Source: Patiria pectinifera | Lineage: Eukaryota > Echinodermata > Asteroidea > Valvatida > Asterinidae | Assembly (NCBI GenBank): GCA_029964075.1 | Contig: CM057142.1 | Location: 37,450,392 to 37,514,391 of the forward strand | Direction: 5' to 3' | Length of the DNA: 64,000 bases | Part shown: positions 19,581 through 30,429 of the stretch, one piece after another | Position numbering within the stretch: the first letter of the stretch is position 1 | Layout: each line of letters begins with the position of its first letter | Translations under genes and position numbers: made by a program | Notes under the pieces: generated by a model | Seen by the model: the letters and a program-made list of their open reading frames with translations, nothing else | Told to the model about the DNA's origin: nothing | The model's database searches: none

Positions 19581-22500
19581 GTAACTATATTGCCCTCGTG
19601 TTTCTTACACATTGAGTAAGTTTGCCCGTTTTTGGAGTACATCTCCCGATTTCAGTTGTTCGAAAATCTACATGTATTTAGTTCGCAACGTGGCCTTCAG
19701 CAAAGTCAAAAAGCAGAAATTCTAGCAGACACATCAAACGTTTATACAAATTCAACAAGTACCAAGCGGTACAACCCACGGCGGTCGGGTAACGTGTAAA
19801 GAAGGCTATACGGCACCGTCCGTGCACCCGGGCCGTACCTCGAATGTTGTTGGTCCCAAACGAAAGCCATCCGCATGAGGTGTACGCTATGGCGTTTTTG
19901 GACTTTACTTCTCTCGAGAACATGAGAAAAAAATATGAACTTAAAAACAAAATGAATTCGAACGTAATTAAATTTGGACTTTATTTCCCTTTAAAAAAAT
20001 CCTCCAAAGTCTCACATTAGAAAAGAAAAACAATTCAGATACAAAACAGTGACTCGAACCCACTACACCCGAGGATCTTTTTTTCCCAAAGGAAGTTGAA
20101 CCTTACTAGTACACTTGCATAGTTCCTTGATTTTTCTTTGTACTGACTTCAACGAATAACAAACAGGGATGTTAATACTTACATCGCTTTATTTTTAATT
20201 CCTTATGTAAACAAGGTATCTTTGCTAGGCCACTGGCGGTCATGTTTGGTACCCGCACTGTAGTGACGGTCGGTGGTTTCTTGGTTGGGGTATCCATGAT
20301 CATCGCTTCGGTTTCCACCAGTGTTACAATGCTGACACTGACGCTGGCACTGATAGCAGGTAAAGATGTCTGTGTTCCATTTGGAAGATTGTCTTGCACG
20401 ATAGTGACATTATTTGACAAGACCACAGAATCATTGTTTTCACATCGTATGGCTGTAATGTATGTATTACATCCGTCATGAGGCATGTTTTCATAGGATT
20501 TGGTTAGTTTGTTAGTCGGGTTAGTTGGTTTGTCTGTTTACAAGATAACTCAAAAAGTTATGGACGGATTAACATGGAAAAGTTTTTAGGGGTGATCCGG
20601 ATCTGGGTCTAGATCCATAATTTTTCTCAAGGATTCTTCACTGTTTATGCGAGTATATCTTTTGGGTGTACTGTACTTACAATATGGCGGGGAATTGTTT
20701 AGCCGTGGCGGAGGTTTGCGCTCTCTGAGTGCTTTTTACTTTAATGTGAAACACTCTAACTCTTAGTACAAGGATTCAAGATTCAGGATTCAAGATTCGT
20801 GTTATTAGTCACGTAAAAAAGTTACATGAGATATGATCTTCTATGTGCAATCAGTAAAAAGTTACAGATAGTATCCATACAAATGTATATATTTAAAACA
20901 GTAAAACATGAGACACCTAAAAAAAAAATTGAAACACACAATATATAAAAAGCAACAAACAAAAAACATACATACACGCTACGAACGTCTCACGTGCCTT
21001 TCATTAAAAAGGTGGATTGCACTAGGTATAAGAACGAGAATTTATGATGGTTTGTTCGTTTTAGTGATGGCACAAGTCTACCTAATCGATGAAAATTACC
21101 AGGGAGTTCAACGGATGAGTCTTGTCTGCACAGGGCCCCTCAAGTTTAGCCAGCAAAGCTTTTTCATTAATATCATTAAGTTCTTTAACATTGAGGCCAA
21201 TTATTTACTTGCAGTTCTAGTAATTCTCAACTGTACCATACAATGCATGAAAATGTAATCACTGACTGAATGACACTTGGATAAAACAAAACATGATATC
21301 CCGGTCGACATTGAATGATCTGAGCTTACGTAAGAAGTGAAGCCGCTGGTTTGCTTTACTGCACATTTTATGAGTGTTTGTGTTCCAAGTCAATTTGTTA
21401 TCGATAACAGTGCCAAGGTACTTGTATTGATTGGCAATCTCTACATCTTCGTTTTTGATCTTCAAGGGTACGATTACATTTTTTGTTTTCCGGACGTCCA
21501 AGATTATCTCTTTGGTTTTACGAACGTTAAGCATTAAGTGATTGTCATCACACCACTTAACAAAGCGAGCGAATTCATCCCTATATGCACTCTCATCATT
21601 GTTATTTTATTTTATTTTATTTCTTTCTGGTAATGAAACCAAGGATTCCTCAAAAGTACCCTAAGCACTGTAACTCGAAAGCCTGAAGAGACCTGTAGAG
21701 AGAAGACAATGAGAAGAAATTACAGTTTTAGAGATGGGAGGAAAAGCCCAGAGGAATATTCTGAGGAAAACCCACGGAATCAGGCAGGGACTGAAAACCC
21801 AATCCATATATTGGCCCGGGCGGGATTCGAACCCGGGTCACAGCGGTGGAAGGCGAGGAAAGTACCGCTACGCCAACCTGACTCCATTCATTCAAAATAA
21901 ATCCTGTCAGTGATGTATCATCAGCATACTTGACAATGGAGCAGGAGCTATTATTACATCTAAGATCACTCGTATAAAGTGTAAATAATATTGGTGACAA
22001 AACACATCCCTGTGGAGCTCCAGTATTGCAACGAACCATGTCTGAGAAGGATTTCATTACCCTAACTCTCTGTGACCGGAATGACAAAAAGTCACTTATC
22101 CACAATGACAAGTAGGGATTAATAACAATTGAAGTGAGTGCGACAGGCCGATAAGTTCGAACAACCTTGTTTGGATATATACCTTTGGCACTGGAGTTAA
22201 AATTGAAGCTTTCCAAATCTCTGGAACTGTGCAACAATGAAGCGACTATTTAAACAAGTCATGAAACATTGGGGCAAGCTGCTTAAAACAAACCTTAAAA
22301 GTTTTCCCTGTAACGTTATCTGATCCCACAGCTTTGTTCGTTTTTACCATCATAAACAGCTTCTCTATAAACAGATAAGACATCAGGCTCAATGCAACTA
22401 GAGTCATTTATATTGTCGTATAAGGTCTCTTGCTGTGTTTAGTTCACTACTAAAATCATGCACATCAAACCGAGCATAAAACTGGTTTAGGTTACAATGT

Positions 22501-25500
22501 ATTTGCAACCGACGTTCACTGGGTCAGTTCCGACAGGAACAAGTACAGTTTGTTTCTTGCCACATCCAGTCACTGTCCGCATTCCTTCCCATGCTCTTTT
22601 GGGATCGCCGCACCTGAATAAATCGAACGCACCCTGAGCATGTTTGAAGCTGTAAAGATGCCACAGTCAGTACATTCAAAGCAGCCCTCTTGGAGCTTAT
22701 CAATGTTTTCCCTTGTCCATGTACGAACTTTCTTGACAATCGGTTTCACCTGTTTCAGTTTCTGTTTGTACTCAGGAATAAGATGAACAATGTGGTGATC
22801 TGATAATCCGAATCCGGCTTTCCTATGAGCTTTATACGCGTTAGGAATGTTACCATATAGCACATATCCAATGTCCGGTTCCCTCTTGATGGCAAGTTCA
22901 CATATTGATGGTAGTGTGGCAGCACAGATTCCAGGGTACGTGAATCAAAGTCGTCTAAAATGAGTTTGAAAGCATCAGGCGACTGGATCTCTAGCTGTTG
23001 AATCACTTCTGCAGATGCAATGTTCACATTTGCTTAATACGATGAATGTAGACCACTGTAACAAAGAGTTGGTTGAATTCCCGAGGGAGATAGAATGGCC
23101 GTAAGCCAACAGTCAATAATTCTATATCGGGTGTGCACATCCGTTGTTTCACACACACATTATAGCACAATCGGTTGTTGATATAAATACAAACTCCTCC
23201 TCCTGATGATTAAACAGATACTGGTGTTCTATCTAATTGCTGACATGTAAATCTATCAATACTGGTGTCTTCAAGAGTATCTGAATTGTTGAACCATGTC
23301 TCCGTGAAACACATGAGAGAGTTTTCAAGAAACTCATATCGAAAAGCAGAGCATGCTTTCAGTTCATCCAGTTTATCAAGTTCTCAGAGATTGGGTGTTT
23401 ACTGTAATTAATGACGGTAGTGGCGGCGTAAACTTTCTCCGTCTTTGTCTCAATCGAACACCTCCCTTTCGACCCCGTTTTCGACGCTTCAAAAAAGTTA
23501 AGTCGTCGGGTACGGAAACCCGATTTCCAAAATGTCTGTCCTGTGACCGTAATGACAGCAGCACGTCCCTGCTATACGTGTTTGGTAATGGATGCACACA
23601 TGTAACGGGCTGCACTGTCTGGGCATACGCAGCGGCGGCGGAACGGGTTTGAAACGGGGGCAGCACCCAAAAGGGGCACTTGCAAACCAAAAGGGGCACT
23701 TGCAAACCCGTGCTGGGGGCTGGTACCATCTTCCAACATAGGGGGCGCTCTTCAAAACCAATGATTATATGCTAAACATACATTATGTGCCTATTTTCAG
23801 GGCGTCTTGTATGGGTTTTGGGACTTGGTTTTCATATTCCTCGTTTATATCTAAAATATCTCTACCATTATTGGGAAATGGTTAATTCTCAGAAATAGTA
23901 ACATACTTTAAGGGCATTTTGGATTTATCTCGAGGGGACACTTTAATGCTCGAGGGGGCACATTTATGGCCGCAAAAGGGGCACTTGGGAAAATCTGGGG
24001 GGGGGGGAAGCCCCCCAGCCCCCCCCCCGGTTCCGCCGCCCCTGGGCATACATATCGTAGTAAAATCTACCCACCAGAAGGACGAAAAACACACACTGCC
24101 ACACCCATCTTAGCCTTGAAGCCATTTTTGGGCATAATATATGACATCAAATAGTGAAAAAGTTAGTTAGCGAGTCGACATTAATTCTACATCGATGGCG
24201 TATATTATATAGGGGAGGGGAAGCAAGGTTTTTCGTAACTGTTCGACGCTTTTTTAAGACGGTTCATCAGACGTAGATATAGGTCTTAATTTTGCCCGAG
24301 CACGAAAAGCTAGATACATCGTTGTTCTGCATTCCTTTTGTGTAATTTACTCTGCAGTTTTGTTTTTGTTTTTTTTTGTCATGTGAATCTGATATGATCT
24401 TAATCATGTTATGCATTTGTTTTATCATTCCACGCCACTTCAAGGATAGTGAGTGTAACCATTACTAATAAATTGTAATTCAGGCAGGACGCGCAAAACC
24501 TTATTACCATAGGTCGTCAGCGACACCACGAAGTAACAACCAAGTGGCCTTGAGTACGCGCTCCGTGCACGTATTTTACATAATCGAGTGATGTTCGTTT
24601 TTACGAAGTAACACCTAGATTTTTCACCAGTTTGAAGGTTTATTATTACAATTTCCTGTAATCCTACAAGAATACGGATGAATTACATTCTTGTTAAACG
24701 TTTTAAAACGTTTTTATCTATATAGTATTTCCGTTACAGTGTTGTATCTTTGCAAAGACGAAAATCGTTCGCGCCAGTGTCCGATATGCGCGCACACATT
24801 TCAGTGTTACTTCGTAAAACCAATATTTGTCATTAAGAGGTTTTCACGAAGTTACATCGTGGGGTCGGTGACGAGGTGTTTTCTCACCTTGAAGGTTGAA
24901 AAAGCTTCGGAATCATCAGTGGTGTCGATTGATAACTATTTAAAAGAAGTGAAGAGAGGTGTGTTTCTTACAAAAGATATAGAGAAACATGGAGAGGTTA
25001 AAAACCTTGTTGCGGCGACTTTCTCGTCGTGGTAGTTTCACATCCGAACGGATACGTGTACGTATACCTTTTGTTAAAGAGGCATTACGTACAATAATAA
25101 TCCCCAATTGGGCTACAAAATGCGTTTTAAGCGAAATTATATTACAAAGAAAGAGCAATTAAAAGTACGATATAAACGTTAACACAAGCATCCTGAATAA
25201 TGTGCGTTGTTGGTGTTATTCTTGCGAGAACCTTGCGAGAACGAATTTCGGGTGTCAAAAATTTGACTCTCAAAAATCGAGCCGTTGAATGCTCAGTCAT
25301 TCCCCATAGTTACTTTGTACCCGTTATTTTCCCACCAGTATACTTTGGCACTTTCGTTAATCTGATCGACTTCAGACTTGGCACACACTGATTAACTACC
25401 ACCCACAGATGATCCTAGAAGTAAGTCGTCATCGTGGCGTCATCAGGTTTCAGGTTACATCACATTAAAGACGTAAAGTTCTTTTTGTATTAGGTTCGGT

Positions 25501-27416
25501 AGGCCATGACGATATCGGAATGGGGTGTACGCTATGAGATTTCAGACTTTACTTCACTTTCCAAAAAAAAATCATTCGGAGCAACGAACTAGAAAAAAAT
25601 TTGAACGTGTAATTTTGGACTTTATTTCCCTTAAAAATACTATAAAAGCCCCAAATGAGAAAAAAATATCGGACTTACAAACAGCAAAGTCAAGTTTTCG
25701 AACCCGCAACCTCCAATCTCTACACTATGCAACGTATCGACTGAGCTATCGGAATGTACACTGAATGGACACGGCTGGGAATACGCTATGCAACAAAATA
25801 TCCGCCGCGTTCGATGTAAACAACCAGTTTTTAAGGGTTTTTTTCTTGGGAAGGTCAGACATTTTGTTAATGTACTTTCAACCGGACCTTTAAAATAGGA
25901 TAAGTACACAATCTAAAACATAACATTTTCGGGGATTTCAGGACGTAATACCCCTTTAAAATGATGCGTTTTGTACAGTGTGGCGCATATAGCATATCGC
26001 CAAGTGGCGCCACTGTAGGCCCATCATGACTCGCTCGTATTCTCTTCTTTTAGGACCTTCGATGAGTGTCGTCAATATTCTGACAAGGAGCTTGATGGGC
26101 CGTCATTTTACGACACACTACGCCACCGCAAATGGAATTGGAACATCGGGGGCCTCTGTTGGCTTGATCACCGTGGCACCATTTACCCAGCTTCTGCTGA
26201 ATACCTATGGCTGGAGAGGTACTTTCCTCATTCTGGGTGGGTTGGGCCTGCATCTTGGGGTGTGTGGCGCCCTCTTGCGGTTACCGCCGATTGATGAAAC
26301 TCAGAGGAATGGCGAGTACCAGTCACTTGGCCCAGACATCGATGAAGCACCAGTGGTTAGTTCACCAAGTGCAGAGGAGACTGGCAGTACGAAGTTGTCA
26401 TCACGACTTATCACCTTTAAGGACGCCATCTGCGCTCAGATGTCTCATTTTGGATTTTCAGTTTGTCTCCGGGTCCCATTTTGGATCACAACGGTCATAT
26501 TCTGTTGCAGCAACTTCTGCTGTGTCCAGTGGTACATCTACTACATTTCCCAAGCCGAAGCCAAAGGTTTCTCACCGTACGACGCTGTGACATTCACTAC
26601 GGCTGCAGGCGTCGGAAATTTAGTTTCTAAGATCCTGTCTGGCCCTGTCGTGGACCGAGGTCTGCTGAAATTGCGACCGGCGATGGTGCTGACTATTATG
26701 CTGAGCTCCTCGGCTCTACTGATAACTCCCTTGGTAAATTCCTACTGGCTGATGATGGCCAATGCCTTCATCTTTTGTGGCGCTAATGGAGCAGTTATCT
26801 CACTGAATGATCTGTACACCAGGGAGCTACTTGGTACTGATCTTTTGGCATGTGCTTTCGCGTGGATTGAGCTAGTGACGGCCGTGTCATATTTCAGTCT
26901 TGGATTCTTTCCAGGTAAGACACATAACATAATCTGCATAATATACTATCTTGTCACGACTATCAAACTGAAATCATAGTAAATAGTTTTGATATTATAT
27001 CTAGCAGTTACACACTGTAATTGATGCTTTACAAAATGCAGTCGATAAAAACAGCCACAAAAAAAAGTGAACTGGACTTTTACCGCAAGTTAAAATCGCG
27101 CCCGTATTTTGAAAAATCACGCCCGTATTTTGAAACAATTATACAGTTATTTTTGACGTGAGGACAAGTAAAATGACATTTTTTTACATTTTTCTGTGAC
27201 TGTTTTTGTAGTCTTAAATAACTTTGTTTAAGTTTGTGAAACTTTTTCCCCACTATTCTTGTAGGCTGGTTATACGACCAGAGTGGCAGCTACGATTTGT
27301 CCTATGTCATCTTGGGATGTATATCGTATCTGTCGTTGGCGGCGCTGATGGTGGAATGGTTCTTGGCTAGATGGTCAGATGGCAAAAGTAGGAGAAACAC
27401 CGAACGAGAACCGTAG
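19382..27416 (+). CDS. Monocarboxylate-transporter-like protein, copy B (4 exons)
   Basis: Exons 19382-19580, 20216-20359, 26054-26914 and 27265-27416 join into 1356 nt, 451 codons plus TAG, with GT/AG at every junction and phase 1 throughout. The product fits the SLC16 branch of the major facilitator superfamily: twelve predicted helices split by a charged central loop (about residues 190-230, with [20 protein letters not shown]). The conserved helix-5 region reads [20 protein letters not shown] then [15 protein letters not shown]. The classic N-terminal DGGWGW-like signature is replaced by SSRQGWCVVF. Likely a plasma-membrane carrier for a small organic acid or similar solute; the substrate cannot be read from sequence. 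Intron 2 has grown to 5.7 kb by nested transposons, yet the frame is intact. Confidence 0.9.
19880..20075 (-). repeat. tRNA-derived SINE (second family), head-truncated, in intron 1
   Basis: Reading the minus strand, a B-box-like GTGGGTTCGAGTC near 20052-20064 is followed by a body shared with 25526-25757: aaagggaaataaagtccaaa, a TTTTTTTCT tract and an end reading cgtacacctcat. The A-box half of the tRNA-like head is not recognisable. It lies between exons 1 and 2 of copy B. Confidence 0.6.
20216..20359 (+). CDS. Copy B exon 2
   Basis: 144 nt between acceptor acaag/gt and donor gcag/gtaaag. It encodes [20 protein letters not shown] and the following membrane segment to LALIAG. The acceptor AG followed by GT was chosen because it alone keeps the frame with exon 1 and is conserved in copies A and C. 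Confidence 0.85.
20465..20737. repeat. Dispersed repeat inserted in intron 2 of copy B
   Basis: This ~270-bp block interrupts sequence that is continuous in copies A (near 2868) and C (near 46740). It contains the phrases caagataactcaaaaagtta and tggcggaggtttgcgctctc, which I recognise as typical of a repeat widespread in animal genomes, though I cannot name its class. The insertion post-dates divergence from A and C. Confidence 0.6.
21259..22240 (-). pseudogene. LINE reverse transcriptase remnant (split by SINE)
   Basis: Upstream of the SINE the minus strand reads YLSLWISDFLSFRSQRVRV, GAPQGCVLSPILFTLYTSDL and KYADDTSLTGFI, the RT core with the YADD catalytic pair. Downstream it resumes as HLMLNVRKTKEII and YKYLGTVIDNKLTW. 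The SINE removes continuity and stops occur elsewhere. Confidence 0.8.
21603..21882 (-). repeat. tRNA-derived SINE, family 1, complete
   Basis: The minus strand begins GTCAGGTTGGCGTAGCGG (A-box-like TGGCGTAGCGG). About 45 bp later comes the B box GGGTTCGAATCCCG, then a body containing cctgattccgtgggttttcc and tcattaccagaaa, ending in a TTTTA-rich tail as seen on the plus strand. The copy at 49027-49302 matches along the full length. Pol III transcription from the internal boxes is expected for such elements. Confidence 0.8.
22520..23350 (-). pseudogene. LINE endonuclease remnant
   Basis: Reading down from 23350 the minus strand gives a CFTETWFNNSD block (catalytic Glu of APE-type nucleases), then SGGGVCIYINNRL. 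Frame shifts lead to NRTLDMCY and AGFGLSDHHIVHLIP, the C-terminal SDH block. The linker to RT reads VRTWTRENIDKLQEGCFECTD. The motif order fits CR1/Rex/L2-group LINEs. Confidence 0.7.
23630..24044. mobile_element. Non-autonomous hAT-like element (C-tract family), complete
   Basis: The left end CAGCGGCGGCGGAAC and right end GTTCCGCCGCCCCTG are 15-bp inverted repeats with one mismatch. The eight bases outside them are ggcatacg (23622-23629) and ggcataca (24045-24052), a 7/8 target duplication. The interior has G/C runs and matches 9291-9715. It is nested in the LINE. Confidence 0.85.
24515..24873. mobile_element. MITE with 4-bp target duplication and ACGAAGTAAC motifs
   Basis: The ends CGTCAGCGACACCACG and the complement of CGTGGGGTCGGTGACG are inverted repeats with two mismatches. 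AGGT flanks both sides (24511-24514, 24874-24877). Copies A (near 3238) and C (near 46380) have one uninterrupted AGGTGTTTT at the same spot, giving a true empty site. The interior repeats ACGAAGTAAC-like words in both orientations. A 4-bp duplication excludes hAT and fits groups such as Chapaev or Ginger, but the class is not assignable from ends alone. Confidence 0.8.
25526..25757 (-). repeat. tRNA-derived SINE, family 2, with full tRNA-like head
   Basis: The minus strand starts near 25757 with an A-box TAGCTCAGTCGATA and a B-box-bearing segment TTGCGGGTTCGAAAAC about 45 bp further, a clear tRNA-like head. The body (aaagggaaataaagtccaaa, TTTTTTTCTAGTTC) ends near the words tagcgtacacc. The related copy is at 19880-20075. 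It lies in intron 2 of copy B, in sequence not shared with A or C. Confidence 0.65.
26054..26914 (+). CDS. Copy B exon 3 (main exon)
   Basis: 861 nt encoding residues 115-401: helix 4 onward, the central hydrophilic loop and most of the second six-helix half, including [20 protein letters not shown] and the [19 protein letters not shown] helix. Acceptor tttag/ga and donor ccag/gtaaga. This is the exon from which copy A has lost 604 nt. Confidence 0.9.
27265..27416 (+). CDS. Copy B exon 4
   Basis: Encodes GWLYDQSGSYDLSYVILG, a last helix ([15 protein letters not shown]) and a short basic cytosolic tail ending NTEREP before TAG. The G-W-L-Y-D opening matches the helix 11-12 loop of SLC16 proteins. 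Confidence 0.85.
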
Positions 27417-27757
27417 TTCGACTATCTTCGCTCAAGCCCATGCTAGACGATCGCAGTTTAATAACGGTCGAGTCAGTTGGAACAGCCTACGGAGGTTGAT
27501 CGCCGGATGGTTAAAATAGCCGCGCCCATCACAACGCACAACAGGAATCAAGGACCAAAACAGTTTCGTGATATCGGTTGAACAGGCATCGTCGTATAGT
27601 AGTATCACATTCTTAGTTCTGGAAGAATTCATATAAAGTATTTATGTCTTTACTGGTCATTTATTCACCAAAAAATGTAATTTTGAATGACAGCATGACT
27701 TGTGGGGTTAAGGAGTCCTTTTGTAATTTTAAAATATAACTTGTACTATATTTCTAA

Positions 27758-27763
27758 AATAAA
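27758..27763 (+). promoter_or_regulatory. Candidate poly(A) signal, copy B
   Basis: AATAAA about 340 bp after the stop codon, in the same context as in copies A and C. Confidence 0.6.
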
Positions 27764-28659
27764 GCTATCACATCTTTTGCTTTAACTTTTTTAATACATA
27801 GTATAAATACATGATTTAATCTGATTTATAAGATTATTGACCTTTGTTAATAATCAAGTGTCATTTGTTTACTTTCATCTTGATAGTTAGAAAATATCAG
27901 ATGACAATTTTATTTGGTTAAAGACCTGTGGATGTTATGCCTTGTCAACTACCCAAACAAGTAATTATTGTCGTAAGCTTTATTCATAATATTTAAGTTA
28001 TTCTTTATCTGTCATTCCCTTTGATGTTCTTTTCATCGCATACTCATTGCAATTTAATTCATTAACTTTAATCCTTCTTATCTTTCACCTTTATACTTTG
28101 CTACTTGTCATAAATTTTCACTTTAAAAACTCCTACCCCGGGTGATGCTGATTATAATAACTTTTTGTGAGCGGACGGTGGGGCGGCGGCGATGAAAATT
28201 TGAGTCTGCCAAGCAGAAATGGCTGCTGCGTTCTTGCTGGCACTTGCTGCACTTTCGTAACTTTTTGACATTTCCCTGCTTTTCTTTTTCTTATGACAAT
28301 TTCGCGCGTTGTTGCTGTGATGTTATTTCGTGAAGGCACTGTTCTTAGTAAAAGCATATGTGTACCATATGTGAAACACACTTACTGTGTTTCCTGACCC
28401 TTTTCTGCAAAAAGTTTGCTACCTGGCATTATGTCATATATCCTAGCAACACAATGTTTACTAGCAACACCGCTAAAACTGCCCAATGTCCAGGATTCTG
28501 GTGCATTTCTTGTTAAACAGTTGTGACATGTGTGGCTCTTCGTGAAAACAAAAATCTCAGTTGACCTACGTTTACGCCTTTTCGTGCAATAGGTCTTGTA
28601 CGCGTTCACGGGGCCAACATATTTGTGTCTCTTCGTGAAAACGCAAAATGCAATTATAT
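27764..28659. other. 3' flank shared with copy A
   Basis: Aligns with 5179-6083 with few changes, ending at gcaaaatgcaattat, where a Gypsy element starts. No coding sequence is evident. Copy C lacks this flank (homology ends near 43890). Confidence 0.7.
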
Positions 28660-29290
28660 TGTGCCTATGGGACCGAGTTGGAGACCAATCTGCGTGATAC
28701 ATTCGTGGGAGGAATGTACAACAGGCGGATCCAGGCAAAGTTGTTAAGCAAGGGGAACACACTCACTTGGAAAACAGCATGTAAGGAGGCCTGTGCAATG
28801 GAGATGGCAGAAAAAGACAGTGGAAATCTGCAGCAGCAAAGGAGATCAGCTCCTTCTGCGTCATCTGCGAACACCGTGAGTGGTGAAGTACATAGTAGCA
28901 GCCCAGAAGCCCAGAAATCAGCAACATTTCAGGCAGTCCAAGTAACCGCTGTCTGGGGGTACATCACCCTCAGAGATGTCCACACCTGCAGTCAAAGTGT
29001 TTTGGCTGTAACAAGGTCGGTCACATCAAACGGACATGTGATCCAAACCGTGGACCGAGGAGAACAGCAGGTCAGAGCCAAGCTCGACAAAGTGACAGAA
29101 ACAACCGAGGTCGTGGCCGTGGCGGAGGATACAGTCGTGGAGGATACAGTCGTGGTGGAAAGTCCGGTCAAGCGCATATGGTGGATCACACACAAGCCAC
29201 AGAGACTGCCACTAGTATGATGGAGACAGGTGACTACTTGGACTACATGGAACAAGAAACATTATTTGCCACGGACAATGTAATTAATAG
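28660..29290 (+). pseudogene. Gypsy 1 gag C-terminus with zinc knuckles
   Basis: The first frame gives ELETNLRDTFVGGMYNRRIQ, the end of the capsid. A shifted frame gives CFGCNKVGHIKRTC (a perfect C-x2-C-x4-H-x4-C knuckle) preceded by a second Cys/His block, then a Gly/Arg-rich tail with GRGRGGGYSRGGYSRGG. Confidence 0.7.
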
Positions 29291-29304
29291 TACATGTACA
29301 AGTA

Positions 29305-29676
29305 GTGCTAGTAGTAATACACGTAGTAGTGGTACTGGTTATGTTCCATACCATTGTATGTCACATACCATTGACTTTCACGGTGGATACTGCCGCCTCC
29401 GTGCCAGTCATATCCGAGTCGGACTATATTAAGTATTTTCCGGCTGTTCCATTGGAGAAAACAAGTGTGAAATTGAAGAGTTATTCGGAAAATAACATTC
29501 CAGTGCTGGGACATATTCAAGTAAATGTTGAGTATGAAGACAGAGTATGGTACTTACCGCTTGTAGTAGTGTCTGGTAGTAAGGTGGCACTTCTGGGTCG
29601 GGACTGGCTCAAACATATCCAACTTAACTGGCACGAAATGTTCAATGTGAGAAACTTGAGACCAGAGAGAGGCTGA
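29305..29676 (+). pseudogene. Gypsy 1 protease remnant
   Basis: A 123-codon open piece has FTVDTAASVPVI where the active-site loop D-T/S-G is expected, so the Gly is replaced by Ala. The flap and C-terminal blocks follow (SENNIPVLGHI, ALLGRDWL). The substitution probably inactivates the enzyme. A stop separates it from RT. Confidence 0.75.
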
Positions 29677-29779
29677 ACAAGTTCTAAACGAACATGAGCA
29701 AATATTCAAAGTGGGTGGTTCCCAAGATAGTATTAAGCCCCATAAAGCTGAAATCTCTGTAAATACATAAGACAGTACC

Positions 29780-30420
29780 CCCATACTGTGTAAGGCAAGA
29801 CCAGTTCCGTATGCTCAGTTAGAAGAAGTTGGCACTAAGTTGGATAGGTTGGAGTCCACAGGAGTGATCAAGTGCACCATAGTAAATGGGCATCCCCCAT
29901 TGTAATTGTCCCAAAAGCGGATGGCAGTATCCGACTTTGTGGTGACTATAAGCAGACAGTAAACAAAGTTGTAGAGTCCAAAACATACCCATTGCCCACA
30001 GCAGAGGATTTGTTCGCGACATTGGCTGGGGGTCAAGTGTTCAGTAAAATAGATTTATCGAATGCTTACCAGCAGGTGGAAGTCACAAAAAAAGCAAAGC
30101 ATTGCTGACGATTAACACCCACGAGGGGTTGTATCAGTTTCAGAGATTGCCGTTCGGAGTTTCGACAGCGCCAGCAATTTTTCAATGCGTGATGGATCAA
30201 ATCCTGGGTGGATTAAATCCTGGGTGGATTAAAGGGAGTAGTATGCTTCTTAGATGATATTTTGATCAGTAGCGAAACCGAACAAGAGCACATCAAGATT
30301 TTGGATGAGGTTTTGTCTAGACTTGAAGAGTATGGAGTAAGAGCCAAGAAAACTAAGTGTTCATTCTAAGTGGGGAGTGTAACCTACTTGGGACACATCA
30401 TAGATAGTAAGGGAATTTAC
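29780..30420 (+). pseudogene. Gypsy 1 reverse transcriptase remnant
   Basis: Visible blocks: WASPIVIVPKADGSIRLCGD, KTYPLPTAEDLFATLAGGQ, VFSKIDLSNAYQQV (first catalytic Asp) and, after a frameshift, CFLDDILISS (catalytic pair LDD). A small internal duplication, atcctgggtggattaaa, occurs near 30200-30230. Several stops break it. Confidence 0.8.
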
Positions 30421-30429
30421 CCTACGAAG

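Larger units (their letters stand above)
20775..24168 (-). mobile_element. CR1/Rex-like LINE in intron 2, with nested SINE and hAT-like element
   Basis: In copies A and C the flanking words tacaagga and gcga(g/t)tcgac are adjacent; in copy B they are separated by this 3.4-kb insertion. The minus-strand 3' end carries a short-repeat tail (ttcaagattcaggattcaag as seen on the plus strand). Going 5', an RT region (21259-22240) and an APE-type endonuclease region (22520-23350) follow. A SINE (21603-21882) sits inside RT and a hAT-like element (23630-24044) lies 5' of the endonuclease. All coding parts are broken. Confidence 0.8.

Noticed and set aside
21800..21882. Possible functional tRNA gene (minus strand), and its plus-strand relative at 49027-49100
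   Set aside because: A and B boxes are present but the sequence continues into a ~280-bp SINE body with a simple tail. The anticodon arm and acceptor stem do not close as a cloverleaf.
25690..25757. Possible tRNA gene on the minus strand with TAGCTCAGTCG and GGTTCGAA
   Set aside because: The acceptor stem lacks a matching 3' half and a SINE body follows directly, shared with 19880-20075.
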